Below, piece after piece: positions 47,891-60,184 of a stretch of DNA of 64,000 bases. The number at the start of each line of letters is the position of its first letter. The first letter of the stretch is position 1. The stretch spans positions 36,011,267-36,075,266 of the forward strand of contig CM046308.1 of NCBI GenBank assembly GCA_025267735.1, in the 5' to 3' direction. The position numbers and the translations under genes are program-made. Below the pieces are notes generated by a model. The model saw only the letters and a program-made list of their open reading frames with translations. It did not search any database and had not been told where the DNA came from. Source of the stretch: Mactra quadrangularis (Eukaryota > Mollusca > Bivalvia > Venerida > Mactridae).

Positions 47891-48663
47891 AATTGTAAGT
47901 GTAGAATTTTTGTGTATCATTTGTGAAGAAGATAACTCGACATATATTGTTTGACACTGTATACCTGGTAGTTTAATATAGAGTTAACTCCCTTGAATAT
48001 CCCATGTCAGAAGATTGAAATGACTGGAGTGTGATTCAATTCGACATTTTTTTTTTTACAAAACAAGCAACAAATTGAATGTAAATCTTGTCTTAGTAGT
48101 CAACTTAAAGCCCCATTATCAAAAGTTATACTTTTTGGACTGCAAAGAAAATAGACATTAATTTATTTCAAACACCTCAAATGAACAAGATTTTTTAAAT
48201 AAGTGCAAGTATTGCTTAAATATATATATGTTATTTATTGCATTTTAAAGTGAAAGTAGAATGAAACCCAATGTAGAATTTGGTCGTCAAAAATTGAAAC
48301 AATAGTTTTGGTCACAGTATGTTTAAGATGAAGTCATATTATAGAAAAACTTACTCCCAATGACATAATTGAGCTCCAAAACTACCCGGTATTGTGGATC
48401 AGGTATATTGATCATTATCGTATAATCGAATATGGTGTGGTCTTATAGCAGTACCCCACTTTTTTAAGAAATGGACACCTTGTTAAACTTAACTTTAGAA
48501 AGCAGAATGGTATGAACTGTTCATTGTGTCTCCAAAACATGATATAGTTTGATAACTTCATGATTGTAAAAGAGTTTTCAAGCCTACTGTACTGATAACA
48601 AATATATCTTCATATAGTGGCTTTAAGTTACAGTGTATTATTATTGTTAACTATTATTTTAGA

Positions 48664-48750
48664 ATAAATGAAGAGAAAAGCAAAAGCTGAAGAAATAGAG
48701 ATGTTAGATGAACAATTTCCAGCTTTACTATTGATGTAGGATGAGGTAAA
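48664..48750 (+). pseudogene. Coding-like exon remnant (with 49153-49290), frames interrupted
   Basis: After TATTTTAG, MKRKAKAEEIEMLDEQFPAL then LLM and TAG, with donor GTAAAAG. The next acceptor (TTTTAAG, 49152) leads to a stretch that in one frame reads PTGRKKSDDKSLIGSAHRQK then KNKLRTLHLPKSFF, but stops separate the pieces. They may be 3'UTR exons, or a decayed gene continuing the 47.2-47.9 kb exons. Confidence 0.2.
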
Positions 48751-48829
48751 AGCTTTCATTCATTGTACTTGTCATGTGTTTTTGTTTGTTTGGGTAAGCA
48801 ACGTAGCCTCACATTGCACTGGTCATATC

Positions 48830-49095
48830 AAGGCAGTCAGTCAACCTACTTATCTGGAAAGGCTTAATCTCTAGATTTAGCTGTTAACCACTCGCTAAAC
48901 ACATACTTCCATGAGTGACTTACAACTGTCTTACATGATAAAGAATCAGTGGTAGGAGAAAGAATGTCAGGAGAAAATATTTTATGACCAAACTCCATGG
49001 AAGTACATGTATATCCTGCACGGGAATTGAAATCATGACTCCTCAATCAGTAGACTTGCATGCTAGCAACTGATATATAGTGGGGTGGCTTGTAT
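48830..49095 (-). repeat. tRNA-derived SINE, family B
   Basis: The reverse strand begins near TATCAGTTGCTAGCATGCAA, GTCTACTGATTGAGGAGTCA and a B-box-like TTCAATTCCCGTGCAGG. The head matches the copy at 27640-27815. Confidence 0.5.
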
Positions 49096-50396
49096 ATGAT
49101 TTAATTTAGTAAGTGGTTTCATTTGATAAATCTTAAATTATTTGTTTTAAGGATGACAACATAAACTAATGTCATGACCAACTGGAAGAAAGAAATCAGA
49201 CGACAAGTCTTTAATTGGATCAGCACATCGACAGAAGAAAAATAAGCTAAGAACTTTACATTTACCTAAATCTTTTTTCTGCCAAGTCAATACTGTCATT
49301 AGATAGAGATATATGTTGACCCTTTATATCAAAATGTTTACTTTACAGATCCAAAGAATAGTTTGGATATCTAAAGTGATCATTTTCCCATGAATCTGAC
49401 TTCATTGAAATATTTGTTAGCCATTTTTTACCAATCCAATATATGGTGCACTTGCAGGTTAATTGGTACTGTAATTGTTGTCTACTCATGTAAAGCTATA
49501 TGCAAATGTATAGGTTTAAGGTAATGGCACAAGAGTACTCATTAATGTTGCGAGTTCTCATGGTTTGGTGTAAAACTGGCTAACCTTCATTTTTTATTGA
49601 AGTCTGGTAGTTGGCTAGATTAGTTTAGAATATAGTTAGATAGTTTGGACTTTTTCTCTACTCATTGCATGTGGAACAAAAATCAATCATGTACAATGTG
49701 TATTCCATATAAAAAATACCATAATTGCCTTTACATTTGAATTAAAATAAGTAAAATGTTTCTTCATTTTACTCTGTACTTTATACACTCTTATATGATT
49801 TATAAAATTTTAAATGTCGACTTAATTCTAACAGTATTTACAATTAACAGAGAGAGAGAAAGTCCTTCGTGCAAACATCTTTTCCTCCATAGCTGTTGCA
49901 TGAACCTAATTATTGTAGTTTTTGTACTCTGAGTCATTTCGGCGGCTCTGGTTTTGATTTTGCTTCCAATACTTTTTAAATTATCGAAAACACATGCTTA
50001 CATTTTTTCATCGGTTTTGCTTTTAGTTAAAAAGAATCTTTTTCATTGTACAAATGAAATCTAATGTTTGTTATTTTTTTTAGTTGCTTTCTGTAATAAT
50101 CTGTCATGAACTCTCATTGTTTTACATTCAAGCTTATTGAATATACAAAAAATATTTATTTTTGTCGGAACTTTAATCTTGTAATAGTTTACTCACATTG
50201 ACCCGAGACTAGGTTTACAATTACTATATCATTCATTTATTTTTGTTAGATAAGTTAGTCACAGAGTTGATACTAAACGTTAATTGTATTCATTTGTTTC
50301 TGGTCCATATGAACAAGCTATATATTTGTAAAAATTGGAGGAAAAGATGTAATTTTAGTGTGGAATACCTATGTTAAACTTGTCATTCTTATGTAG

Positions 50397-50700
50397 GAGC
50401 AGTAGTCCAGTGGTAGGAGATGCGCCTAGGAATCAAGAGGTCTTGGGTTTGAATCCCACTAGAGGCCTGCTAATTACCTGGAGCAAAATTTACCTGCCAT
50501 TGCTTCACTTCACCCGAGTGTAAATAGATACATGCTAGGGTCATGCACTGTATGCTGGGGCTGCAATCTGTGCCCTATGTTAACAGTTGGTGTGTGACTC
50601 AATGATCGGGGAAGTTAATGTCAAGAGTCAACTGAATAGTCACCAAATACTATAAAATAGACTTTAAAAATCTTTAACTTTAACTTTTAACTTTACTTTG
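50397..50700 (+). mobile_element. tRNA-derived SINE, family C
   Basis: The head GCAGTAGTCCAGTGGTAGGA and B box GGGTTTGAATCCCACTAGAG are followed by a distinct body (CACTTCACCCGAGTGTAAAT) and a CTTTAACTTTAACTTTTAAC tail. It is a different family from A and B. Confidence 0.7.
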
Positions 50701-50776
50701 TCACAGTTTGCTTGCAAATTGATGCAATATTGCATCTGATAATTTTGGGATAAGGTATAATCTTTACTTGAAAATA

Positions 50777-51139
50777 CAGCGCCCACCAAAAGTTTAGGGA
50801 CGAATAAAAATAATTAAAATTCATAAATTTCAATTTTTGGTAGAACCAAATTAAAAAAAAATATATTTTATATGGTTAGTGATAAAATGAAAACAAATTT
50901 CATGAATGCATCACATTTAAAGATTCAGCATCTGAAATCCCAAAGCCTCAAAAACCAAGTTCAATGTATTTTTTCTATAACACTGATTTTTTATCTACTT
51001 TGTTTGTCTCAACAACAAATCACACCAGCAAAAAAGTAAACAAAAGTAAAAGTATTTTAAAAACCAACGGTGATAAAATTTTGATACTATGTAACAGGCT
51101 TAAAAATTGAAAAGGTCTTCAAACTTTTGGTGGGCACTG
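50777..51139. mobile_element. Tc1/mariner-like MITE, 363 bp
   Basis: The ends are CAGCGCCCACCAAAAGTTT and, inverted, CAGTGCCCACCAAAAGTTT (one mismatch), with flanking TA at 50775-50776 and 51140-51141. AT-rich interior without ORF. Confidence 0.8.
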
Positions 51140-51198
51140 TATTCCCATGCCTTTATTTAATGGTGTAGATATTAATGATGGCAATGATGAAGTTAGTA

Positions 51199-51592
51199 TA
51201 GTCCAACAGAATTAACCTGAGCTTGAACTCCCTAATTATAGTAATTACACACTTCACTTACATTAAATCGTGAGTTTCGGTATGCGTGTATACGGTTATA
51301 CACGTGTCATTAACAACCGATGTGACAATAAATCAATTTATTAAAAGTGGCATGTTATTGTTCTTTTAATTTTGGACACTTAAGTTTTTGGGGAAACAAG
51401 TAAGTCAGCAATATTATGGCACTGTTTCAAAGTATTTATTCTTATGAAAACAACATTAATTGTTCAGCACGTTTATTTGTCCAAAGCTTCCGATAAAGTA
51501 CGATTTACAAACAAGGACAATAATAGCCTGTAAATACTGAGTTTAATATATTCTTGCATAAAGGTCAAGCTCAGGTTAATTCTGTTGGACTA
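51199..51592. mobile_element. TAGTCCAACAG-type MITE, copy 2
   Basis: TIRs are as in 20998-21383 and flanked by TA. The interior matches that copy in reverse orientation (for example AATTACACACTTCACTTACA vs TGTAAGTGAAGTGTGTAATT). Confidence 0.75.
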
Positions 51593-51790
51593 TATTTTAA
51601 ATTGAAATTCTGATCAGTCTCTGCTAGACTGCTGTCAAATGGAAACTTCTGTTGTTTAAATGGACTTGTTTGAATATATTAGTGTTTCCACATTCTTATT
51701 TTAAGTCTATCACTCCTAACACAGCCTATTTGTATACATGTAGGTACATACAATCTATAATATTTAGTATTCTTATCTATTTATAGTCTT

Positions 51791-52060
51791 AACCCGGGTC
51801 GATAGCGCAGTTGGTAGCGCGCCGGGATTTGGATACTCGTGCCCCAGGGGGTGCGGGTTCGAATCCCACCAATGGAGGTTATACCCTTCCATGAAAATTT
51901 GACAATAATGTCGATTTTCCTCCATTGATTAGATAACATGGAGAAGTTTCTGGCCTTGTGGAAGGGTAGTTGAGTACTGGTTATAGACAATGGTCCAGGA
52001 AAGCTAGGTTAGGTGCGCTGGACGCCGTGAAATGACCTAAATTGTGTTGATACGGCGTCT
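51791..52060 (+). mobile_element. tRNA-derived SINE, family A
   Basis: A box TAGCGCAGTTGGTAGCGCGC, B box GGGTTCGAATCCC, and the full family body to GTGTTGATACGGCGTC. The AATAAA-type tail is missing and no clear target duplication was seen. Confidence 0.8.
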
Positions 52061-52079
52061 GAAAATATATTTAGGCTAG

Positions 52080-53250
52080 TGAAAATTATTCCTTCAATAT
52101 AGTCCAGCTTGTTGATAACTTGTTTTCTTTATTTGGTATGCAATGTATCGATATCGGTACAATATTTCTGTGAAAGTAAATGGTGGGTAAGGAGTTGTAG
52201 ACTTTCATTCAATCTAATCCAAGGAAAACATATGTCAAGGGCTTAATGGGAAACATTTCTTTCTCATATTTAAAAAAAGTTTTTTTAAATATCTATGGAA
52301 ATACCAAGTATGAATATTAGTATTTTAACAATGCAAATGTGTATAATATCTGAGAGAATTTGAAAAATCTAAAAACTTGTGAAAGTTAATAACATTTATC
52401 TGTTAATCCCTTGACATAAAGTTTATTAATATTAACCTGTTTAAATGAGTACATCCACATCATTTTTGATCTCAGAGGTGATTAAGATTCTCCTAAATGC
52501 TGAATCCAGAATCTGATTACTTCCAGGTTCAAAAATGATGCAACTTTTCACACAAAATCTTATAAAAATGTTATTGTAAGTCAATTTCACAAATTTGCTG
52601 TTCAAAGTCAGATGGATAATTAACATAACTATGATAATATTTTTATAATACTCAATGTATACAATATTCTACCTAATTCAAAAATATTTGGACTTGATTA
52701 TCTAGAAAATTACCGTATTAAGAATGTTTCTTGCTTTTGACTTACAATGATTTTTGTCATAAGATTTTTTGTGAAAAGCTACGTACTAGATATGTTACTT
52801 TGAATCTTCCTCTGGAACAGAGATGAGAAGCTGATATTCAGGTATAAGTTGTAGAATACTAACACTGTTTCTTGCTACAGTACTTTTAAGTGTATAAATC
52901 TATAAGATCTGACAGATAATTGTTTTAAAATAAAAACAAAATGAAATATGCATTTGTTTCTATTCTTAATGTTTGTCACACAAAAAATAATTTTCAGTGA
53001 AATTTAGTACACACAGTTGTTTGCATTTTAATAAATTCTATAATATCTGAATCATTGCTTGTGAACAATTTCAAATAGAATTTTAAAACCTAAAGTCATG
53101 TTTTACAGCATCCATTCATTAGTTATTGTACTTATTCAGGCTATTTGGAGTAAATTTTCTTATGATACTGTGAACTAGTGAAGTACCAAACTGTACATGA
53201 TGCGCAATATATATACTATATATCAGATATATGGTGGCTGATGTACGCCA
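52080..53250. other. AT-rich DNA, nothing recognised
   Basis: No supported exon, TIR pair or SINE was found. Confidence 0.4.
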
Positions 53251-53261
53251 TGAAACATTTT

Positions 53262-53432
53262 ATTAGTCATATTGTCACATATATTGTTGTATTTTTGTTT
53301 CTTTGCCGCAAAGATTAGAAAAAATGAAAACACGAATATACAACAATCTGTTAATTTGAGGTATCTTTGGTTTTTCCGATTTTCTAATTTTCACGGCAAA
53401 GAAATGAAAATATGACAATTGGCATAAATTAG
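53262..53432. repeat. Imperfect inverted repeat (foldback)
   Basis: TTGTTTCTTTGCCGCAAAG and, on the other arm, TTTCACGGCAAAGAAATGAA pair, with extended similarity on both sides (ATTGTCA / TGACAAT at the outer ends). A small MITE relic is likely. Confidence 0.4.
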
Positions 53433-54651
53433 CCAGCATACATATAAGATTAATACACTTAATAAATTGCTAATGGGACTATCTCATGTAAAGTGCTCTT
53501 GTTTGTTTGTTAGGTTTATTTTCCATGAAAATGTAACAAAAATGTCAGTTTACTACATTAATACAGTATATAGAGAAGTTTCTGGCCTTGTTCAAAAGTT
53601 TTTATTACAACTGGGGTTGTTTATTACTTGTAATATTTATATATGTTAAAATTCTTAACATTTCATTTAGATAGTCACATTAGCTGGACAGTACTGTAGT
53701 AAAAATCATGAAAGGGGATTTGTAATGCATGTAAATTACATTCAGTAGAAGCTGAGAATACCACACAGCCCTGGGGACTGACAAGACTGTTTCGTTTTCC
53801 CTAACAGTCCTGTATTCTCAATGCAACAAATAACTTTAGAAGCAATATTTTCTGGACCAAATATAATTTTGTGCAGTTTCTCAACTTTCCCCTTTTCAAT
53901 GTGTGAAATTCTCAGCTTTTTCTGTAGAACCCTTCATGACATTTAACATTAGTTAAAAAGCCAACTACCAACATTTTAGATACACATTTATCTTTATGTA
54001 ATAGACAATATTTGACTTGGACATATGTTTTATTATGTTTACTATTTTTATATTTCTATGTCTTTAATATAGTTATCTAAATAAGTCATGTATTTTAAGA
54101 AAGTTGGGATAGATTTCAAAACTCAAAATTTGTAGCTACAATATATGACCAATTGGGGGGAAGGGGGTGGGAAGTTTCGGTGGCAGTAGTGTTGATGGAT
54201 CAGTTGACTAGTCAGTTATATATAAAATTCTGGCAAGTTGCATGTTGGAGAATTACTTCACTATTGCAATCTGTGTTGGTAAAACTTTATTTCAGTTTTG
54301 TTTGGGGGATGTATGGGGATCTGGCTCACAGTTATAGCCTACCAGTTGAATACCAATCTCATTACATTCATGTTCAAGCTACAATATCTGATCAGGACAC
54401 AGAAATGACAAAATTGATTACTGTTAATTTCTTTGAGCAAGACATTTACCTACAGTTGTTCCATTCAAGTTCAACTCAGGTGTAAATGGATACTGTGTGG
54501 AATCAGCTGCTTGAAGAGGATTTCAATGATCAGGGGTTAAAGTATGAAATTGTTAAGTTGGCTGAACTTGTACATGGATGCAGACTTTAAACCACACTTA
54601 AACTTTTTTAATAAAAACATAATGTTCATGGAGACTGACTGCATGGAGATG

Positions 54652-54958
54652 TAGTCCAGCAATGTTAACTAGAGCTTGAACTACCAGTATTATGATAATT
54701 ACATTGTATATGCTTTAACTACATCAAATTTTGAGTTTCTTGTAATAGAAGCATGATAGTAATTGTGGCCATTATTATTATTCAGGATGGTACACACTTA
54801 TAAGATTAGCCTCAATTGTAGATTATAAGTTCAGCCTGTATGTCCTTGTGATTGAAATTCCCGAACTTTCAACACTAAAAATTAGACAAAAATTCAAAGT
54901 ATTAGATAAATGTGTATTCATTTTTAATGATCAAGCTTATGTTGATATTGTAGGACTG
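54652..54958. mobile_element. TAGTCC-type MITE, copy 3, diverged
   Basis: TAGTCCAGCAATGTTAACTA-GAGCTTGAACTACC at the left and CAAGCTTATGTTGATATTGT-AGGACTG at the right resemble the ends of the copies at 21.0 and 51.2 kb with many substitutions. Its right end is abutted by a hAT-like insertion. Confidence 0.6.
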
Positions 54959-55420
54959 TAGGGGTGTAACAATACGGTAAAAACCGTATTGCAATATATT
55001 GCAATATGCAGAACCTGTATTGCAATATATTGCAATACGTACTGGTTTTTCGCTTAGACATGCAAAGCATTAATTAACGCATGTACCTCGTCCTAATTGG
55101 ATCAGCATAGCACGCATATGTGTATTTTCAAATGATCTCTTATCCAAATGTTTGAATCACAAATGTAAAATGGCGACTCTTGAAGATATTTTCTTTCAAT
55201 TGACTATATGTTTAATCTTTAAAAGCACAGTATTACATGTATTTCAAAAATTCAATTCATTTTTATATTTGTTTGAACATTTAACTATCAGATTCTGATA
55301 AAAACAAGCAGTATGGCACTTAACTACAAAAACCGGTTCAAGGAAAAACGAGCCGGTTTAAAACCGTTAGAACTCATATTGCAATATTAACCGGTATATC
55401 GGTTAACCGTTACACCCCTA
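54959..55420. mobile_element. hAT-like non-autonomous element, 462 bp
   Basis: Perfect 12-bp TIR TAGGGGTGTAAC / GTTACACCCCTA and an 8-bp duplication TAGGACTG at 54951-54958 and 55421-55428. The interior has ATTGCAATATATTGCAATA and AACCGGTT palindromes. No transposase. Confidence 0.85.
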
Positions 55421-55848
55421 TAGGACTGTGATAAGTTTTTTAGTTACAAACTAGGCCGCAGACCAGTGAGATGCATGTAATCTGACTTTAATGAGATTGG
55501 TTAAATTCTGTTAAATTATACTGTGAGCTAGATAAGTTATGATTTCATGATATCATCACCAGGTCTATTTCATGTACATGTATATCATCACAGGTGTTCC
55601 CTGTGTAAGGAACTAATTCTTGTGATTGGTGCTCTATTTTGTTGGACTACTTATGTAGGATTGTTTCAAGGGCTGTAATATTAAATCGTAGATTGATTAT
55701 AGCTAGCTCAGGATAACATGAGAACTATATAATTGACATGTTTATTGAATTGTGAATTCAAGTCTTGTTATGACTTAACTACATGTAGTTATGTTTCTAG
55801 GTTTTTTTTTCAATACATTTTTAAGATTGTATCAGTATAAATGCAAGT

Positions 55849-56427
55849 AACAGCCATTTTTTATTATTTCACAAGCTTAATGTTAAGTGGTTAACTAGTT
55901 ACATAGATAGATAACCTGTTATCACTTTTCTCTAAACGAAATTGATGTTGCTACATTGTATTGATACAGTCACAGAGCTGGGTGGATAGCACAGTTGGTA
56001 GCGCGCCGGGATTTGGATTCTCGTGCCCGAGGGGTTGCGGGTTCGAATCCCACACGGGGAGGTTATACCCTTCCATGAAAATTTTACAATATTAAATGTC
56101 GATTTTCCTCCATTGATTAGATAATATGGAGAAGTTTCCGGCCTTGTGGAAGGGTAGGTGAGTACTGGTTATAGACAATGGTCCAGGAAAGCTACTAGGT
56201 TAGGTGCGCTAGACGCCTTGAAATGACCTAAATTGTGTTGATATTTGCGTCAACTCCAATAAATAAATAAATAAAGTCACAGAGCTAGGAGTAAGCATGA
56301 CAATGGTGCAATATGCATATTTTAGATTTTGGGCAATTTCTATTTACAGATAAGTTGTGATTTACTAGTTACGTAACCACTTAATCACTTAAAATAAAGC
56401 TCATGAAATAATACAAAAATGGCAGTT
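55849..56427. mobile_element. Foldback MITE carrying a SINE insertion
   Basis: The left arm (55849-55914: AACAGCCATTTTTTATTATT...TAAGTGGTTAACTAGTTAC) is the inverse of the right arm (56363-56427) over about 65 bp. The family A SINE at 55980-56274 lies between the arms. Confidence 0.6.
55980..56274 (+). mobile_element. tRNA-derived SINE, family A, full copy with 12-bp target duplication
   Basis: Complete head (TAGCACAGTTGGTAGCGCGC; GGGTTCGAATCCC), body and AATAAATAAATAAA tail, flanked by AGTCACAGAGCT at 55968-55979 and 56275-56286. Confidence 0.92.
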
Positions 56428-56709
56428 GTATGTAGTAACTTACATCTATTTTCGGTTGTGATCATTAATGTAATAGAAAAACTAGTGATGTAATTAGTTT
56501 ACCATATGATGAACTTGTTAATTTGGTAGTTAACTAGTTATGTAACTAGTTAACTACTTAAATAACATGTTGATTATGTAGTTATATGGTGGCAGAAATA
56601 TGCCACTGTAGAGAATATCTCCAGACAAAATCTGGTGATGAAATCATGAAATCATTCTTTTCCCCTTCAGTTTGAAATGTCTGTAATGCAGAATCAAATT
56701 GATGGCATA

Positions 56710-57059
56710 CATTGGGAACATCCTCGGCCATTCGCTACGAATAACCTCAGACATACTTAGGCGCCATTTTGAAACTATGTAAACAAATACACAATCGTTG
56801 AGGCGATGACTGAAGTTCCGTTTTTAATCCGTAAATTTAAAATTACACAGTTCAATGATACTGATAAACAAGATTTGTTTCAATTTAAAACAAATAACTC
56901 TGTATAGACAAAGATCTGTGTGTATACTATAAGAACTATTTTGCGTAACCGTTTCGTGCTTTGCCTCGCGTAGGTAGTAAAATCACCAAAATCCAATGAA
57001 GACCCCCACGAATCCTTCCAAGATTATTCATTCATAAAAGGTCGAGGATGTTCCGAATG
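56710..57059. mobile_element. MULE-like MITE, 350 bp, 10-bp target duplication
   Basis: TIRs are CATTGGGAACATCCTCGGCC and, inverted, CATTCGGAACATCCTCGACC. TGATGGCATA flanks both sides (56700-56709, 57060-57069). A 9-10-bp duplication suits Mutator-like elements, although the TIR is short. No coding capacity. Confidence 0.75.
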
Positions 57060-57587
57060 TGATGGCATAGTCTAGTCTGGATTACCTGCCCCTTACCACT
57101 ATCATTATCGGGTCAGGCAAACCGTAATAATGGCTGCCCCCCCCCCTTAGTTATTATTTGGGTAACAAAATTTTTGTTTACCTTTCTTAATCTTGCATGA
57201 TTGTTTGCTGACGATAGAACTTAAGGCCATGCCAAATCGGAATTCTGTAAAGTGTCAACTCAAATTTGACAAACCTAGGTACCTATTCACAAAAACACAC
57301 AAGCAGATAACGAAAAAACAAATATTTTTATGACAAAAACAATGCATTATTCTTATTTTTTTCAATGGAATAACATCATTGTAATATGAAACAATGGTCT
57401 GAACTTATTATAAAATGACTAGTGATTTTTTTACGTAAAATGTATATTGTATTAATGTCGCGGTTATGATAAATTGTTAAAGATGAATAACGTCGTTGCC
57501 GAACTCAATTTTCCCTGAATTAAATTGTCGTATTGAACCCGTAACATAGGAATTATTTAAGAAAATGTTACCAACAATTTTGTTTTT

Positions 57588-58100
57588 ATATGCCCGATAG
57601 AATTTCGGACATATGTATTACTCCCTGGCGTCCTTCAGTCTATACGTCCGTCCGTACGTTAGCAATTTGGTTTCCGGAGCATAACTTAAGTTCCATTTGG
57701 CCCACAATATTCGAGCTTCATAGGATGATTGTCCATATCGGGTAGAAAACCCTATTGATTTTGGGGTCACAAAATTGAAAGTCAAAGGTCAAGGTCACTA
57801 TTACCTTAAAACTGAAAACAGTTTACGGAGCATAACTGAAGTTCCATTTGGCCCACAATATTCAAACTTCATAGGATGATTGTCCATATCGGGTAAAAGA
57901 CCCCTGTTGATTTTGGGGTCACAAGGTCAAAGGTCAAGGTCACTATTACCTTAAAACTTTTTTCTCTACTTTGTTTTCCACATTATTCATAATATGATAT
58001 TCATCTGAAATATTCTCATGTCTTACAAATGTTTCATCTTAACTAAAAAAAAACAACACTTTCAGGCATATAATGCTCCACCCAGCGGTGCTCTTGTTTA
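57588..58100 (+). repeat. Short relative of the 34-37 kb array
   Basis: It opens TATATGCCCGATAGAATTTC and closes CATATAATGCTCCACCCAGC-GGTGCTCTTGTT. Two internal units share TTCCATTTGGCCCACAATAT and GTCAAAGGTCAAGGTCACTA. It has the same architecture and the same AAAGGTCAAGGTCAC core as 34073-37465 in an otherwise different unit. Confidence 0.75.
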
Positions 58101-58685
58101 TTTTGATTGAGGACTCTAAAACCTACACGCACACGGACGCTTAACATAATTCCGATATGGCATGGCCTAAGTAGGAGTTCGGTGCTACATGTATATAGGT
58201 AATGATTTCGATTTTTCTGATTGCACATATATTTAGCGAATGATTAACAGAAAACCATGTCTTTGAGTGATCACAATTCGGACCTGTATTAGTATCGTTA
58301 GAATTTGGGATACTTAATTTAATGATCCTTTGATTTAAGCCTGTGTAGTAAGAAATGTTCATTTGAAAACATAATCATCGAATACCTAATTCATTGGGCG
58401 CAGCCATTATCATATTTTGCCTGACATACTTTTACCTCTCATAGTACAACTTGGAACCAGAAAAGGCATAGTTCAGTTGGCCTTTTCACAAAACTTCCTA
58501 GGAAAAAAACTATAGTATTTTAACAACATCTGTGATTTGGTGACCAGTACAATATTGATATCATTTTTTAAAGAGTTTTTAAAAAAGTTTTTTAAATATT
58601 GTACATGTACCATTATTTTGTCATAATGTACAGTACTTTTAAACATGTTAATGTACATTAAAAAGTGTGTAAGAAGCTTGGTATA

Positions 58686-59080
58686 TAATAATAATAATAA
58701 TTATGATAATGATAATAATTATAATAACAGTAATAATGATAATAATAATAATGATAATTATGATAATGATAATGATTATAATAACAGTAATAATGATGAT
58801 AATAATAATAATGTTAATAATAATGATAATGATGATAATGGTAAAAAATATAATAATAACAATAATAATGATAATAATAATGATAATAATGATAATGATG
58901 ACAATAATAATGATAATAATAATGATAATGATGACAATAATAATGATAATAATGATAATGATGACGATGATAATGATGACAATGATAATGATTATTATAA
59001 TTATTCTAATGGTGATAATGATAACAATAACAATAATGATAAAGATTATGATTATAATAATGATAATATTATCATTGGTA
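58686..59080. repeat. Trinucleotide microsatellite (AAT/GAT), about 395 bp
   Basis: A run of imperfect AAT, GAT and GAC triplets. It opens long frames on both strands (Asn/Asp, Ile/Met and Ser/Leu) that are low-complexity artefacts. Confidence 0.95.
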
Positions 59081-59176
59081 TGTAATTTTAGTTGAAGATG
59101 TTAGTATGATAAAAACACAATTACAACATGACGTTCAGAATTATATTATATTCTTCATAATTTTAGAATATTTTGA

Positions 59177-59463
59177 TAGCACAGTTGGTAGCGCGCCGGG
59201 ATTTGGAATCTTGTGCCTGAGGGGTGTGGGTTCGAATCCCACCTGGGGAGGTTATACCCTTCCATGAAAATTTGACAATTATGTCGATTTTCCCCCATTG
59301 ATTAGATAATATGGAGAAGTTTCAGGCCATGTGGAAGGGTAGGTGAGTACTGGTTATAGACAAGGGTACAGGAAAGCTAGGTTAGGTGCACTGGACGCCG
59401 TGAAATGACATAAAATTGTGTTGACACAGCGTTAACTCCAATAAATAAATAAAATAAATAAAT
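59177..59463 (+). mobile_element. tRNA-derived SINE, family A, full copy with 12-bp target duplication
   Basis: TAGCACAGTTGGTAGCGCGC at the head, GGGTTCGAATCCC, the full body and a TAACTCCAATAAATAAATAA tail. AGAATATTTTGA flanks at 59165-59176 and 59464-59475. Confidence 0.9.
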
Positions 59464-59994
59464 AGAATATTTTGAATTGATAGTCTTGTACTAGGCATAC
59501 CAGAAAATAATGGTGTAATGAATGTTTCTAATTGCTTCAGACTTACAATGATTTGAATCACACGAATCACATGAGTTTTTTAGAAAACGGCCACAGGTTT
59601 TTATCTTAACTACTTTGTTTGAACGCATTAATTGGTTTTAAAGGAATAAAATAGTCTGTTATTGGTAGGACATAAGTAATCTTTCTATACCATTTGATTT
59701 GGCAAATGTCTACAAATAAATAAATTTTGACAAAAACTTTTAACAAGACTGTTAGTAATTACCTTCCTTGCATATGAAAGTAGGATATATTTTAAAATTG
59801 TGTCCATAAAAAAACTATGTTGACATTATTGAAATATCTAACATGGTTATAAGTTTAGAAATACTTGTAGAAACAAATAAAACTATCTGTAGAATTATTT
59901 AGCTGCCTTACATAGCTTTTAGTTGGGGATTTAATATCTTGAGTATATTGGGCATAATCGACGTTCACTGACAGTTATAAAGCAAGCTTCTTAT

Positions 59995-60175
59995 GATATG
60001 CCCGTTTAAAAAAAACTGTCATATTATGTTATGGTGCTGGTCTTCCATTCATCTGTCCATAATATCTTGTGCACATAACTCTTCATTCACTACTTGAACT
60101 ATTTTCTTAAAGTTCTCTCTGAAACTCTCACTGAAGATGTATAGTTGTGCATAAAGGGAATGTTATTAAAATCAT
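59995..60175 (+). repeat. 5' fragment of the ATACGCCCG-type repeat
   Basis: GATATGCCCGTTTAAAAAAA, then CATATTATGTTATGGTGCTG, matches the opening of 34073-37465 and then diverges. No array or closing end follows. Confidence 0.5.
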
Positions 60176-60184
60176 CATTTACTG

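Noticed and set aside
54153..54485. 110-codon plus-strand ORF
   Set aside because: There is no recognisable motif and no splice context. The following sequence (TTCAACTCAGGTGTAAATGG) resembles the body of the family C SINE, so it is probably repeat-derived.
58645..59095. Long Asn/Asp-, Ile/Met- and Ser/Leu-rich ORFs
   Set aside because: They are overlapping frames of an AAT/GAT microsatellite.
27105..59463. Functional tRNA genes at the A-box/B-box pairs
   Set aside because: The heads have tRNA-like promoters, but acceptor and anticodon stems do not pair properly and each continues into a SINE body.
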